A stretch of DNA of 64,000 bases from Ricinus communis (taxonomy: Eukaryota; Streptophyta; Magnoliopsida; Malpighiales; Euphorbiaceae), in contig NC_063259.1 of the NCBI RefSeq assembly GCF_019578655.1, positions 16,892,489-16,956,488 on the forward strand, written 5' to 3'. The position numbers and the translations under genes were made by a program. Numbering within the stretch: position 1 is the first letter of the stretch; each line of letters starts with the position of its first letter. Of this stretch, positions 25,357 to 39,100 are shown one piece after another. The notes under the pieces are model-generated. The model did no database searches, was not told the origin of the DNA, and saw only the letters and a list, made by a program, of their open reading frames with translations.

Positions 25357-27810
25357 AGTGGTATATTAATCAATATAAGAAAATAACTCAGAAACGTGTA
25401 TATTTATGCATATGAGAAAACAACCCCGTGAAAATAGTAGTATGAAACCGCTCAGAGAAGAAAATTTTTATGAGAAAGAACCCGAAGAGGTATAGAAGAC
25501 AACCCCGTAATTTTTGTATATTTGAGAGGTGGAAAAACAACCCCTTAAATGGATTATTTTAGAGTATGAGAAAACAACACTGTAAAATAGGTATATTTGT
25601 CGATATAAGAAAATAACCCAGTAAAACGTGTAAATTTATGAATTGGATAAAACAACCCCATAGAAGTGCTAATAATTTAATATGAGAAAACTACCCGCAT
25701 AAAGGGTACAATTAAAAATATAAGAAAATAACCCGAAACATGTAAATTTATGAATAACGAGAACAACCTGCTAAAGTAGTGTAATTGCGAGTCTGAGAGA
25801 ATAGCCTCGTAGAAGGAGTAAATTCTCTTATATGAGAAAACAATCCCGTAATATGGGATATTCATCAATCAGAGAAAATAACCCCGTAATTTTGGTATAT
25901 ATGTGAGTATGAGAAAACAACCCCGTAAAAGGGGTATGTTTGTCGATATAAGAAAATAACCCATAAAACGTGTAAATTTATGAATTTGACAAAACCACCC
26001 CATAATAGTTCTAATAATCTAATATGCAAAAATTATCCCGTAAAACATGGTATATTTATCAATATAAGAAAATAACCCCGTAAAAACGTGTATATTTATG
26101 AATGTGAGAAAATAGCCTCGTAGAAAACAACCCCGCAATACGAGGATATTTATCAATCAGTGAAAATAGCTCCGTAATTTTGGTATATTTGCGAGGATGG
26201 AGAAACAACCCCTTAAATGGGTTAATTTTAGAGTATGAGAAAACAACCCTGTAAAGGGGGTATATTTGTCGATATAAGAAAATAACCCCGTAAACGTGTG
26301 AATTTATGAATTAGACAAAACAACCCCATAATAGTGCTAATAATTTAATATAAAAAAACTACCCCGTAAAAGTGGTATATTTATCAATATAAGAAAGTAA
26401 CCCCATAAAACGTGTATATTTATGAATATGAGAAAACAACCCCGTAAAAGTAGTGCAATTGCGAGTACGAGAAAACAGCCTCGTAGAAGGGGTAAATTTT
26501 TAATATAAGATAGCAACCCTGTAATATGGTTATATTTATTAATACTAGAAAACAACCCCGTAATACGGGGATATTTATCAATTGGAGAATATAACCCCGT
26601 AATTTTGGTATATTTGTAAGTATGAGAAAACAACCCCTTAAATGGGTTAATTTTAGAGTATGAGAAAATAGCCTCGTAGAAGGGGTATATTTATCGATAT
26701 AAGAAAATAACCCTGTAAAATGTGTAAATTTATGAATTTGACAAAACAACCCCATAATAGTGCTAATAATTTAATATGAGTAAACGAACCCGTAAAAGTT
26801 GTATATTTATCAATATAAGAAAATAATCTCGTACAACGTGTAAATTTATTTATCTTAGAAAATAACCCCGTAAATGTAGTGTGATTGCGAGTATGAGAAA
26901 ACAGCCTCATAGAATGGGTAAATTTTTTAATATGAGAAAATAACCTTGTAAGAGGGGTATATTTATAAATATTAGAAAACAACCCCGTAATACGTGTATA
27001 TTTATCAATCAGGGAATATAATCCATAATTTTGTTATATTTGTGAGTGTAGGAAAACAACCCCTTAAAAGGGTTAATTTTAGAGTATGAAAAAATAACCC
27101 TGTAAAAAGGGTATATTTGTCGATATAAGAAAATAATTCCGTAAAACGTGTAAATTTATGAATTGGACAAAACAACCCCATAACAGTGCTAATAATTTAA
27201 TATGAGAAAACTACCCCATAAAAGTGGTATATTTATCAATATAAGAAAATAACCCCGTAAAACGTGTATATTTATGAATATGAGAAAACAACCCCGTAAA
27301 AGTAGTGCAATTACGAGTCTGAGAAAATAGCCTCGTAAAAGTGGTAAATTTTTTAATATAATAAAACAACCCCGTAATGCGGGGATATTTATCAATTGGA
27401 GACAATAACCCCGTAATTTTCGTATATTTGAGAGTGAGAAGACAACGACTTAAATGGATTAATTTTATAATATGAGAAAACAACCCCGTAAAAGGGGTAT
27501 ATTCATCAATATAAAAAATAACACCGTAAAATATGTATATTTATGAATATGACAAACCAACCCCGTAAAAGTAGTGTAATTGCAAGTCTGAGAAAACAGG
27601 CTCGTAGAAGGGGTAAATTTTTTAATATGAGAAAACAACCCCGTAAGAGGGGTATATTTGTCGATTTAAGCAAACAAATACGTAAAACGTGTAAATTTAT
27701 GAATTTGACAAAACAACCCCATGATAGTGCTAATAATTTAATATGAGAAAACGACCCCGTAAAAGTGGTATATTTATCAATATAAGAAAATAACCAAATG
27801 AAACGTGTAT
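25357..27810 (+). repeat. 39-bp satellite, forward block after the solo LTR
   Basis: The forward array continues after the LTR. The first 350 bp are degenerate with many deletions. From about 26330 it follows the order seen at 4.4-8.5 kb, including the variants with TTTATTTATC (26847) and a final stretch (27180-27810) nearly identical to 7865-8479. It ends in the palindromic junction 27726-27876. Confidence 0.88.
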
Positions 27811-27876
27811 ATTTTCTTATATTGATAAATATACCACTTTTACGAGGTCGTTTTTGCATATTAAATTATTAGCACT
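27726..27876. repeat. Palindromic inversion junction, second full copy
   Basis: Arms 27726-27791 and 27811-27876 are inverted copies (63 of 66 matches by eye) around the same 19-bp spacer found at 8461-8479. The three mismatched positions within the arms are also the same in both copies. Confidence 0.9.
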
Positions 27877-30100
27877 ATTATGGAGTTATTTTATCAAATT
27901 CATAAATTTACACGTTTTACAGGGTTATTTTTTTATATTGACAAATATACTCCTTACGAAGTCTGCTTTTCTCATACCTAAATTAACCTATTTAAGGAGT
28001 TGTTTTTCCATACTCACAAATATACCAAAATTACGGGGTTATTTTCTCGGATTGATAAATATCTTTGTGTTACGAGGTTGTTTTATAATATTTATAAATA
28101 CCTTCTCCTTACGGGTTAGGTGTTCATTAAAAACCACTTATGAGAAACAGTGTTTTCTCGCACTCGCATTAGACCGCTTTTATGGAAAGGTTTTCTCAAA
28201 TTCATAAATATATACACGTTTTATGGGTTATTTTCATATTGATAACATCTTACACGGTCATCATATTAAATTATTAGCACCATCATGGGTTGTTTTGTCA
28301 AATCCATAAATTTACATTTGTTGTTTCTTAAATCGACAATATACCCCTCTTACGGGGTTATTTTCTCATATTATAAAATTAACCCATTTAGTGTCGCCAT
28401 ACCACAACATATAAAAATTACCGAGTTACCAATCGAAATCCCCTCGTTACGGTTGTTTTCAATATTAGAAAATCCCCATCTATCTGAGTACTATCTCCCG
28501 ACCGTAATTACAATTACTTATTTGGGTGTTTCGCATTCATAAACACGCTTTTGACGGTTATTATATTGACAATATAACAAGCGCATGGTCATTTTCATAT
28601 TAAATTATTAGCACTTTTATAGGGTTGTTTTATCAAATTCATAAATTTACGATTTTACTTTGAGTTATTTTCTTATATCGACAATATACCCCTTTACGGG
28701 TTATTTTCGCTTGATAAATATCCCGACACGGGATTGTTTTCTCATACTAAAAATTTACCCCTTCTACGAGGCTATTTTCACAATGAGCGTTTCACACTAA
28801 GCTCTTCGATCTTCAGGGATACGCGATTCTTCTAAGTCCGCGCTTTCCCATTCTGCAGCTTTAATGTCGATTTGACTCACAATTGCATTATTTTTAATGG
28901 ATTTTCCAGACTATAACATACAATGTTTTACGGGTTATTTCATTGATAATATACTATTTACGCAGCAAATTCATAAATTTACACGCCATAGTGGTCATTT
29001 TTCCATATTAATAAATATACCTTTACGGGGTTGTATTCTTATACTCTAAAATTAACCCATTATAAGGTTGTTTTCTCACTAACACAATTAAAATATGGAG
29101 TTATTCCCGATTGATAAATATCCTGATAGGTTGTTTTCTCATATTAAAAAATTTACCCCTACTACGAGGCTATTTTCTTATACTCGAAATTACACTACTT
29201 TTACGGGATTATATTGTCGATCATAACATATTACGAAACGCAGATTATTTTCATATTGATAAATATAACACTTCGCTGTAGTTTTGTCATATTAAATTAT
29301 TAGCACTATTTTGGTTTGTATTGTTAAATCTATAATTTTATCGCATACGGATTATTTTCTCATATCGACAAATATACCCCTTTTACGGGGTTATTTTCTA
29401 ATATTTATAAATATACACGCTTTACGGGTTTTTCTTTTCAGATTCATACATATACACGTTTTACGTGGTTATTTTCTTATATGGATAAATATACCATGTT
29501 TTATGGGGTTATTTTTTATATTAAATTATTAGCAATATGATGGGTTGTTTTGTCAAATTTATAAATTTGTTGAGGTTTTATGGGGTTATTTTTCTAACGA
29601 CAAATATACCCCTTTTACGTGGTTGTTTTTTCATACTCACAAATATACCAAAATTACGGGGTTATATTCTCCGATTAATAAATATCCCCGTATTACGGGG
29701 TTGTTTTCTAATATTTATAAATATACCTCTCTTACGGATTGCTCATATTAAAATTTCATTCTTTCCACGGTTGTTTTTCATACTTGAAATACATACTTTT
29801 GTTATTTCCGATTCATAATACACATTTTGATTACTTATATTGAAAACATACCTCTTTACGGGTAGTTTTTCACAATTATTAGCACTATTATGAGGTTGTT
29901 TGTCCAATTTCAAATTTACGCTTTACAAGATTATTTTCTTATATCGACAAATATACCCCTTTTAAAAGGTTGTTTTTTCATACTCTAAAATTAACCCATT
30001 TAAGGGGTTATTTTTCCATTCTCGCAAATATACCAAAATTACGGTGTTATTCTCTCCGATTGATAAACATCTCCGTATAGCGGGGTTGTTTTCTAATATT
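27811..30100 (-). repeat. 39-bp satellite, reverse block, partly eroded
   Basis: Reverse monomers, first matching 8480-8935 and later (29310-29560) matching 10000-10240. From about 28080 to 29300 the monomers are strongly eroded: many single-base losses and unfamiliar stretches such as 28790-28870 and 28440-28520, so the period is hard to follow. The block ends at a small inverted junction at 30088-30117. Confidence 0.82.
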
Positions 30101-30117
30101 TAACAATATGAGAAAAC
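30088..30117. repeat. Compact reverse-to-forward junction
   Basis: GTTTTCTAATATT (30088-30100), the spacer TAAC and AATATGAGAAAAC (30105-30117) form inverted arms of 13 bp with one mismatch. Satellite is reverse to the left and forward to the right. Confidence 0.8.
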
Positions 30118-33100
30118 AAGCCCGTAAAAGGGGTATATTTGTCGATATAAGAAAATAACCCCGTAAAATGTGTAAATTTATGAATTTGACAAAACAACTC
30201 CATAATAGTGCTAATAATTTAATATGAGAAAACAACCCAATAAAAGGGGTATATTTGTCTACATAAGAAAATAACCCCGTAAAACGTGTAAATTTATGAA
30301 TTTTATAAAACAACCCCATAATACTGCTAATAATTTAATATGAGAAAACGATCCTTTAAAAGTGGTATATTTATCAATATAAGAAAATAACCCCATAAAA
30401 CGTATATATTTATGAATCTGAGAAAATAACCCCGTAAAAGTAGTGTAATTACGAGTTTTAAAAAACAGCCTCGTAGAAGGGGTAAATTTTTTAATATGAG
30501 AAAACAACCCCGTACTACGGGGATATTTATCAATCGGAGAAAATAACCCCGTAATTTTGATATATTTATGAGTATGGGAAAACAACTCCTTAAATGGGCT
30601 AATTTTAGAGTATGAGAAAAAAGCCCTGTAAAAGGGGTATATTTGTCGATATAAGAAAATAACCTCGTAAAATGTCTAAATTTTAGAATTTGACAAAATA
30701 ACCCCATAATAGTACCAATAATTTAATATGTGAGAACGACCCCGTAAAGTGGTATATTTATCGTTATACGAAAATAACCACGTATAACGTGTATATTTAT
30801 GAATTTGAGAAAACAACCCCGTAAAAGTAGTGTAATTGCGAGTTTGAAAAAATATCCTTGTAGAAGGGGTAAATTTTTTAATATGAGAAAACAATCCAGT
30901 AATACAGGGATATTTAGAAATCGAAGAAAATAACCCGTAATTTTGGTAAATTTATGAGTATGAGAAAACAACCCCATAAGTGGGTTAATTTTATAATATA
31001 AGAAAACAATCGTGTAAAAAGGGTATATTCGATATGAGAAAATAACCCCGTAAAACATGTAAATTTATAAATTTGACAAAACGACCCCATAATATTGCTA
31101 ACCATTTAATATGAGAAAATGACCCCGTAAAATTTGTATATTTATGAATATGGGAAAACAACCCCTATAAAAGTAGTGTAATTGCGAGTCTGAGAATATA
31201 GCCTCGTAGAAGGGGTAAATGTTTAAATATGAGAAAACAACCCCATAATACGAGGATATTTATCAATCGGAGAAATTAACCCTGTAATTTTAGTATATTT
31301 GTGAGTATGAGAAAACAACCCCTTAAATGGGTTAATTTTAGAGTATGAGAAAACAACCTCGTAAAAGGGGTATATTTATTGATATACGACAATAACCCCG
31401 TAAAACGTGTAAATTTATGAATTTGACAAAACAACCCCATAGTAGGGCTAATAATTTTATATGAAAAGATGATCCCGAAATACAGTGATATTTATCAAAC
31501 GGAGAAAAGAACCCCATAATTTTAGTACATTTGTGAGTTTGAGAAAACAACCTCGTAAAAGTAGTCTAATTGCGAGTCTGAGAAAACAGCCTCGTAGAAG
31601 GGGTAACTTTTTTAATATGAGAAAACAACCTCGTAATACGGGGATATTTGTCAATCGGAGAAAATAACCATGTAATTTTGGTATATTTTAGAGATTGAGA
31701 AAACAATCCGTAAAATCGGTATATTTATCGATATAAGACAATAACTCCATTAAAACGTGTAAATTTATGAATTTGACAAAACAACCCCGTAGTAGTACTA
31801 ATAATTTAATATGAGAAAACGACCTCGTAATACAGGGATATTTATCAAACCGAGAAAATAACCCCGTAATTTTAGTATATTTGTGAGTATGAGAAAACAA
31901 CCCCTTAAATTGGTTAATTATTCGTAGAATGGGTATATTTGTCGATATAAGAAAATAACCTAGTAAAACATGTAAGTTTCTGAATTTTACAAAAAACCCC
32001 ACAATAGAGCTAATAACTTAATATGATAAAACGATCTTTTAAAAGTGGTATATTTATCAATATCATAAAATAACCCCCTAAAATGTGTATATTTATGAAT
32101 TTGAAAAATCAACCCCGTAAATGTAGTGTATTTGCGAGTCTGACAAAATAGCCTCGTAGAAGGGGTAAATTTTTTAATATGAGAAAACAATCCCGTAAGA
32201 GTTATTTATAAATATTAGTAAACAACCCCGTAATACGACGATATTTATCAATCGGAGAAAATAACTACGTAATTTTGTTATATTTGTGAGTATCGGAAAA
32301 CAACCCCTTAAATGGGTTAATTTCAGAGTATGAGAAAACAACCCCATAAAAGGGGTATATTTGGCGATATAAGAAAATAACCTCGTATAACGTGTAAATT
32401 TATGAATTTGACAAAACAACCCCATAATTGTGCTAATAATTTAATATGAGAGAACGACTTAGTAAAAGTGGTATATTTATCAATATAAGAAAATGACCCC
32501 GTAAAATGTGTATCTATATGAATATGAGAAAATAACCCCGTAAAAGTAATGTAATTGCGAGTCTGAAAAAACAGCCTCGTAGAAGAGGTAAATTTTTTAA
32601 TATGAGAAAACAACCCCGTAACACGGAGATATTTATCAAACGGAGAAAATAACTCTGTAATTTTGGTATATTTGTGAGTATGAAAAAACAACCCCTTAAA
32701 TGGGTTAATTTTATAATATGAGAAAACAACACCGTAAAAGGGGTATATTTGTTGATATAAGAAACTAAACCCGTAAAACGTGTAAATTTATGAATTTGAC
32801 AAAACAACTCCATAATAGTACTAATAATTTAATATGAGAAAACAACCTAGTAAAAGGGGTATATTTGTTTATATAAGAAAATAACCCCATAATACGGGGA
32901 TATTTATCAATTAGAGAAAATAACCTATTAATTTTGGTATATTTGTAAGTATGAGAAAACAACCCCATAAATGGGGTAATTTGTCGATATGAGAAAATAA
33001 CCCCGTAAAACTTGTAAATTTATGAATTTGACAAAACAACACCATAATAGTGCTTATAATTTAATATTGAGAAAACGATCCCGTAAAAGTGGTATATTTA

Positions 33101-36100
33101 TCGATATAGGAAAATAACCTCGTAAAACGTGTATATGTATAAATCTGAGAAGACAAACCCATAAAAGTAGGGTAGTTGCGAGTCTGAGAAAACAACCTCA
33201 TAGATGGGGTAAATTTTTTAATATAAGAAAACAACCCCATAATACGGGAATATTTATCAATCGGAGAAAATAACCCCATAATTTTGGTATACTTGTGAGT
33301 ATGAGAAAAAATACCCCTTAAATAGGTTAATTTTAGAGACTAAGAAAACAATCCTGTAAAAGGGGTATGTTTGCCGATATGAGAAAATAACCACGTTAAA
33401 CGTGTAATTTATGAATTTGACAAAACAATTCCATAATAGTGCTAATAATTTAATATGAGAAAACGACTCCGTAAAAGTGGTATGTTTATCAATATAGGAA
33501 AATAAACTCGTAAAATGTGCATATTTATGAATCTGAGAAAACAAACCCGTAAGAGTAGTGTAATTGCGAGTCTAAGAAAACAGCCTTGTAGAAGTGGAAA
33601 ATTTCTTAACATGAGAAAACAACCCCGTAATATGGGGATATTTATCAATCGGAGAAAATAACCCCGTAATTTTGGTATATTTGTGAGTAAGAGAAATCAA
33701 CCCCTTAAATGGGTTAATTATATAATATGAGAAAACAACCCCGTAAAAGGGGTATATTTGTCGATATAAGAAAAAAAACCTTAAACCGTGTAAATTTATG
33801 AATTTGAAAAAATAACCGCATAATACTGCTAATAATCTAATATGAGAAAACGACCCTCTAAAAGTGGTATATTTATCAATATAAGAAAATAACCCCATAA
33901 AACATGTAAATTTATTAATTTGATAAAATAATTCCATAATAGTGCTTATAATTTAATATGAGAAAATAACCTCGTAAAAGTAGTGTAATTGCGAGTTTGA
34001 AAAAACAGCCTCGTAGATGGTTTAAATTTTTTAATATGAGAAAACAACCCAGTAATACGGGGATATTTATCAATCAGAGAAAACAACCCGTAGCTTTGGT
34101 AAATTTGTGAGTATGAGAAAACAACCCCATAAATAGATTAATTTTATAATATGAGAAAACAACCGCGTAAAAGGGGTACATTTGTCGATATGAGAAAATA
34201 ACCCCGTAAAACATGTAAATTTATGAATTTGACAAAACAACCCCATTATAGTGCTAATAATTTAATATGAGAAAATGACCACGTAAAAGTGGTATATTTA
34301 TCAATATAAGAAAACAACCCTGTAAAACGTGCACATTTATGAATTGAGAAAATAACTCTGTAAAAGTAGTGTAATTGCGAGTTTGAGAAAACAACCTCGT
34401 AGAAGGGGTAAATTTTTTAATATGAGAAAACAATCCCGTAATACGGGGATATTTGTTAATCGGAGAAAATAACCATGTAATTTTGGTATATTTATGAGTA
34501 TGAGAAAACAACCCTGTAGAAGGGGTATATTTATCAATATAAGACAATAACCCCGTAAAATGTGTAAATTTTTAAATTTGACAAAACAATCCCATAGTAG
34601 TGCTAATAATTTAATATGAAAAAATGACCTCGTAATACAGGGATATTTATCAAATAGAGAAAATAACCCCGTAATTTTGGTATATTTCTGAGTATGAGAA
34701 AACAACCTATAAAATGGGTTAATTATAATATGAGAAAACAACCTAGTAAAAGGGGTATATTTGTCTACATAAGAAAATAACTCCGTAAAACGTGTAAATT
34801 TATGAATTTTACAAAACAACCTCATAATAGTGCTAATAATTTTATATGAGAAAACGATCATTTAAAAGTGGTATATTTATCAATATAAGAAAATAAATCC
34901 GTAAAATGTGTATATTTATGAATCCGAGAAAACAACTCCGTAAAAGTAGTGTAATTGCGAGTCTGAGCAAACAGCCTCGTAAAAGGAGTAAATTTTTTAA
35001 TATGAGAAAATAACCTCGTACTACGTGGATATTTATCAATCAGAGAAAATAACCTCGTAATATTGGTATATTTGTCAGTATAGAAAAATAACTCCTTAAA
35101 TAGAGTATGAGAAAAAAAATCCCGAAAAAGGGATATATTTGTCGATATAAGAAAATAACCCCGTATAACGTGTAAATTTATGAATTTGACAAAACAACCC
35201 CATAATAGTGCTAATAATTTAATATCTGAAAATGACCCCGTAAAAGTGGTATATTTATCGATATAAGAAAATAACCACGTAAAACGTGTAAATTTATGAA
35301 TCTGATAAAACAACCCCGTAAAAGTAGTGTAATTGCGAGTCTGAGAAAACAAACTCGTAGAAGGGGTAAATTTTTTAATTTGAGAAAACAACCCCATAAT
35401 ATGGGGATATTTATCAATCGGAGAAAATAACCACTTAATTTTGTTATATTTATGAGTATGAGAAAACAACCCCTTAAATGTGATAATTTTATAATATGAG
35501 AAAACAACCCTGGAAAAGTAGTGGAATTGCGAGTCTGAGAAAACAGCCTCGTAGATGGGGTAAATTTTTTAGTATGAGAAAACAACCCCGTAAGAGGGGG
35601 ATATTTATCAATCGGAGAACATAACCCCGTAATTTTGGTATATTTGTGAGTATGAGAAAAAAACACCATAAATGGGTTAATTTTATAATATTAGAAAACA
35701 ACCTCGTAAAAGGGGTATATTTATCGATATGAGAAAATAACTCCGTAAAACGTGTAAACTTATCAATTTGACAAAACAACCCCATAATAGTGCTAATAAT
35801 TTAATACGAGAAAACGATCCTGTAAAAGTAGTATATTTATCAATATAAGAAAATAATCCTGTAAAATGTGTATATTTATGAATTTGAGAAAACAACCCCG
35901 TAAAAGTAGTGTAATTGCGAGTCTGAGAAAACAGCCTCGTAGAAGGGGTAAATTTTTTAATATGATAAAACAATCCCGTAATACGTGGATATTTATCAAT
36001 CAGAGAAAATAACCCTGTAATTTTAGTATGTTTGTGAGTATAAGAAAACAACCCCATAAAACGTGTAAATTTTTGAATTTGAGAAAACAACCACGTAAAA

Positions 36101-39100
36101 GTATTGTAATTGCGAGTATGAGAAAATAGCCTCGTAGAAAGGGTAAATTTTTTAATATGAGAAAATAACCCCGTAAGAGGGGGATATTTATCAATCGGAG
36201 AAAATAACCCCGTAATTTTGGTATATTTTTTAGTATGAGAAAACAACCCCTTAAATGGGTTAATTTTATAATATGAGAAAACAACCCCGTAAAAGTGGTA
36301 TATTTGTCGATATAAGAAAATAACCTCGTAAAACATGTAAATTTACAAATTTGACACAACAACTCCATAATAGTGCTAATAATTTAATATAACAAAACGA
36401 CCCCGTAAAATTGGCATATTTATCGATATAAAAGGATAACCCCGTAATAGGTGTATATTTATGAATCTAAGAAAACTACCCCATAAAAGTGGTGTAATTG
36501 GGAGTCTGAGAAAACAAGCTCGTAGAAGAGGTAAATTTTTTAATATGAGAAAATAACCCCGTAATACAGGGATATTTATCAATCGGAGAAAATAACCCCG
36601 TAATTTTAGTATGTTTGTGAGTATGAGAAAACAATCCCTTAAATGGGTAAATCTTATAATATGAGAAAATAATCTCGTAAAAGGTGTATATTTGTCGATA
36701 TAAGAAAATAACCCCGTAAAACCTGTAAATTTATGAATTTGAGAAACCAACTCCATAATAGTGCTGATAATTTAATATGAGAAAACAACCCGTAAAATTG
36801 GTATATTTATCGATATAAGAAAATAACCAAGTAAAACTTGAATATTTATGAATATGAGAAAACAACCCCGTAAAAGTAGTGTAATTGCAAGTCTTGGAAA
36901 ACAGCCTCGTAGAAGGGGTACATTTTTTAGTATGAGAAAACAACCCCATAATACGGGGATATTTATCAATCGGAGAAAATAAGTCCGTAATTTTGGTATA
37001 TTTTTTTAGTATGAGAAAAAAACCTCTTAAATTGGTTAATTTTATAATATGAGAAAACAATCCCAAGAAAGGGGTATATTTGTCGATATAAGAAAATAAC
37101 CCGTAAAGCGTGTATATTTATGAATATGAGAAAACAACCCTGTAAAAATAGTGTGATTGCGAGTTTGAGAAAACATCCTTGTAGAAGGGGTAGATTTTTT
37201 AATATAAGATAACAACCCCGTAATACGTGGATATTTACCAATCGGAGAAAATAACCCCGTAATTTTGGTATATTTGTGAGTATGAGAAAACAAACCCTTA
37301 AATGGGTTAATTTTATAATATGAGAAAACAACCCCGTAAAAGGGATATATCTGTCTATATAAGAAAATAACCCCGTAAAACGTGTAAATTTGTGAATTTG
37401 ATAAAACAACCCCATAAAAGTAGTGTAATTGTGAGTCTGAGAAAACAGCCTCGTAGAAGGGGTAAATTTTTTATAAGAAAACAACCCCGTAATATGGGGA
37501 TATTTATCAATCGGAGAAAATAACCCCGTAATTTTGGTATATTTGTTAGTATGAGAAAACAACCCTTTACATGGGTTAATTTTATAATATGAGAAAACAA
37601 CACCGTAAAAGTGGTATATTTTTTAATATAAAATAATAACCCTGTAAAACGTGTATATTTATGAATATGAGAAAACAACCCCATAAAAGTAGTGTAATTG
37701 CGAGTCTGAGAAAACAGCCTCGTAGAAGGGGTAACTTTTTTAATATGAGAAAACAACCCCATAATACGGGGATATTTATCAATCGGAGAAAATAACCTTG
37801 TAATTTTAGTATGTTTGTGAGTATGAGAAAATAATTCCTTAAATGGGTTAATCTTATAATGTGAGAAAACAATATCGTAAAAGGTATATTTGTTGATATA
37901 AGAAAACAACCCCATAAAATATGTAAATTTTTGAATTTGACAAAACAACTCTATAATATTGATAATAATTTAATATGAGAAAACGACCCGTAAAAGAGAT
38001 ATATTTATCGATATAAGAAAATAATCCCGTAAAACGTGTATATTTATGAATCTGAGAAAAAACCCCGTAAAAGTAGTGTAATTGTGAGTCTGAGAAAACA
38101 GACTCGTAGGTGGGTTAAAATTTTTAATATGAGAAAACCACACCGTAATACAGGAAAATTTGTCAATCGGAGAAACTGTGATTTTGGTATATTTGTGAGT
38201 TTGAGAAAACAACCCCTTAAATGGGTTAATTTTGGAGTATGAGAAAACAAACCCATAAAAGGAGTATATTTGTCTATATAAGAAAAAACTCCGTAAAACA
38301 TGTAAATTTATGAATTTGACAAAATAACCTCATAATAGTGCTAATAATATAATATGAGAAAACGAACCCGTAAAAGTGGTATATTTATCAATATAAGAAA
38401 ATAACCCCGTCAAACGTGTAAAGTTATTAATTTGACAAAATAACTCCATAATAGTGATAATAATTTAACATGAGAAACGACCCCGTAAAAGTGGTATTTT
38501 TATCGATATAAGAAAATAACCCCATAAAACGTGTATATTTATGAATATGAGTAAACAATTCCGTAAAAGTAGTGTAATTGCGAGTCTGAGAAAACAAAAT
38601 CGTAGAAGGGGTAAATTATTTAATATGAGAAAACAACACCGTAATACAGGGATATTAATCAATAAGAGAAAATAACCCCGTAATTTTGGTATATTTGTGA
38701 GTATGAGAAAAAATCCCGTAAAAGGGGTATATTTCTCGATATAGGAAAATAACCTCGTAAAAGAGGTATATTTATCGATATAAGAAAATAACCCTGTAAA
38801 ACGTGTATATTTATGAATCTGAGAAAACAACCCCGTAAAAGTAGTGTAATTGCGAGTCTGAGAAAACAATACCGTAATACGATGGTATTTATCAATCGGA
38901 GAAAATAACCCTGTAATTTTGGTATATTTGTGAGTATGAGAAAACAACCCCTGAAATGGGTTAATTATAGAGTATGAGAAAACAACAGCATAAAAGGAGT
39001 ATATTTGTCGATATAAGAAAAGAACCTCGTAAAACAAGTAAATTTATGAATTTGACAAAACAACCTCATAATAGTACTAATAATATAATATGAGAAAACG

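Noticed and set aside
30088..30117. Rho-independent-terminator-like hairpin at the compact inversion junction
   Set aside because: It is the meeting point of inverted satellite monomers in plant DNA, not a bacterial terminator.
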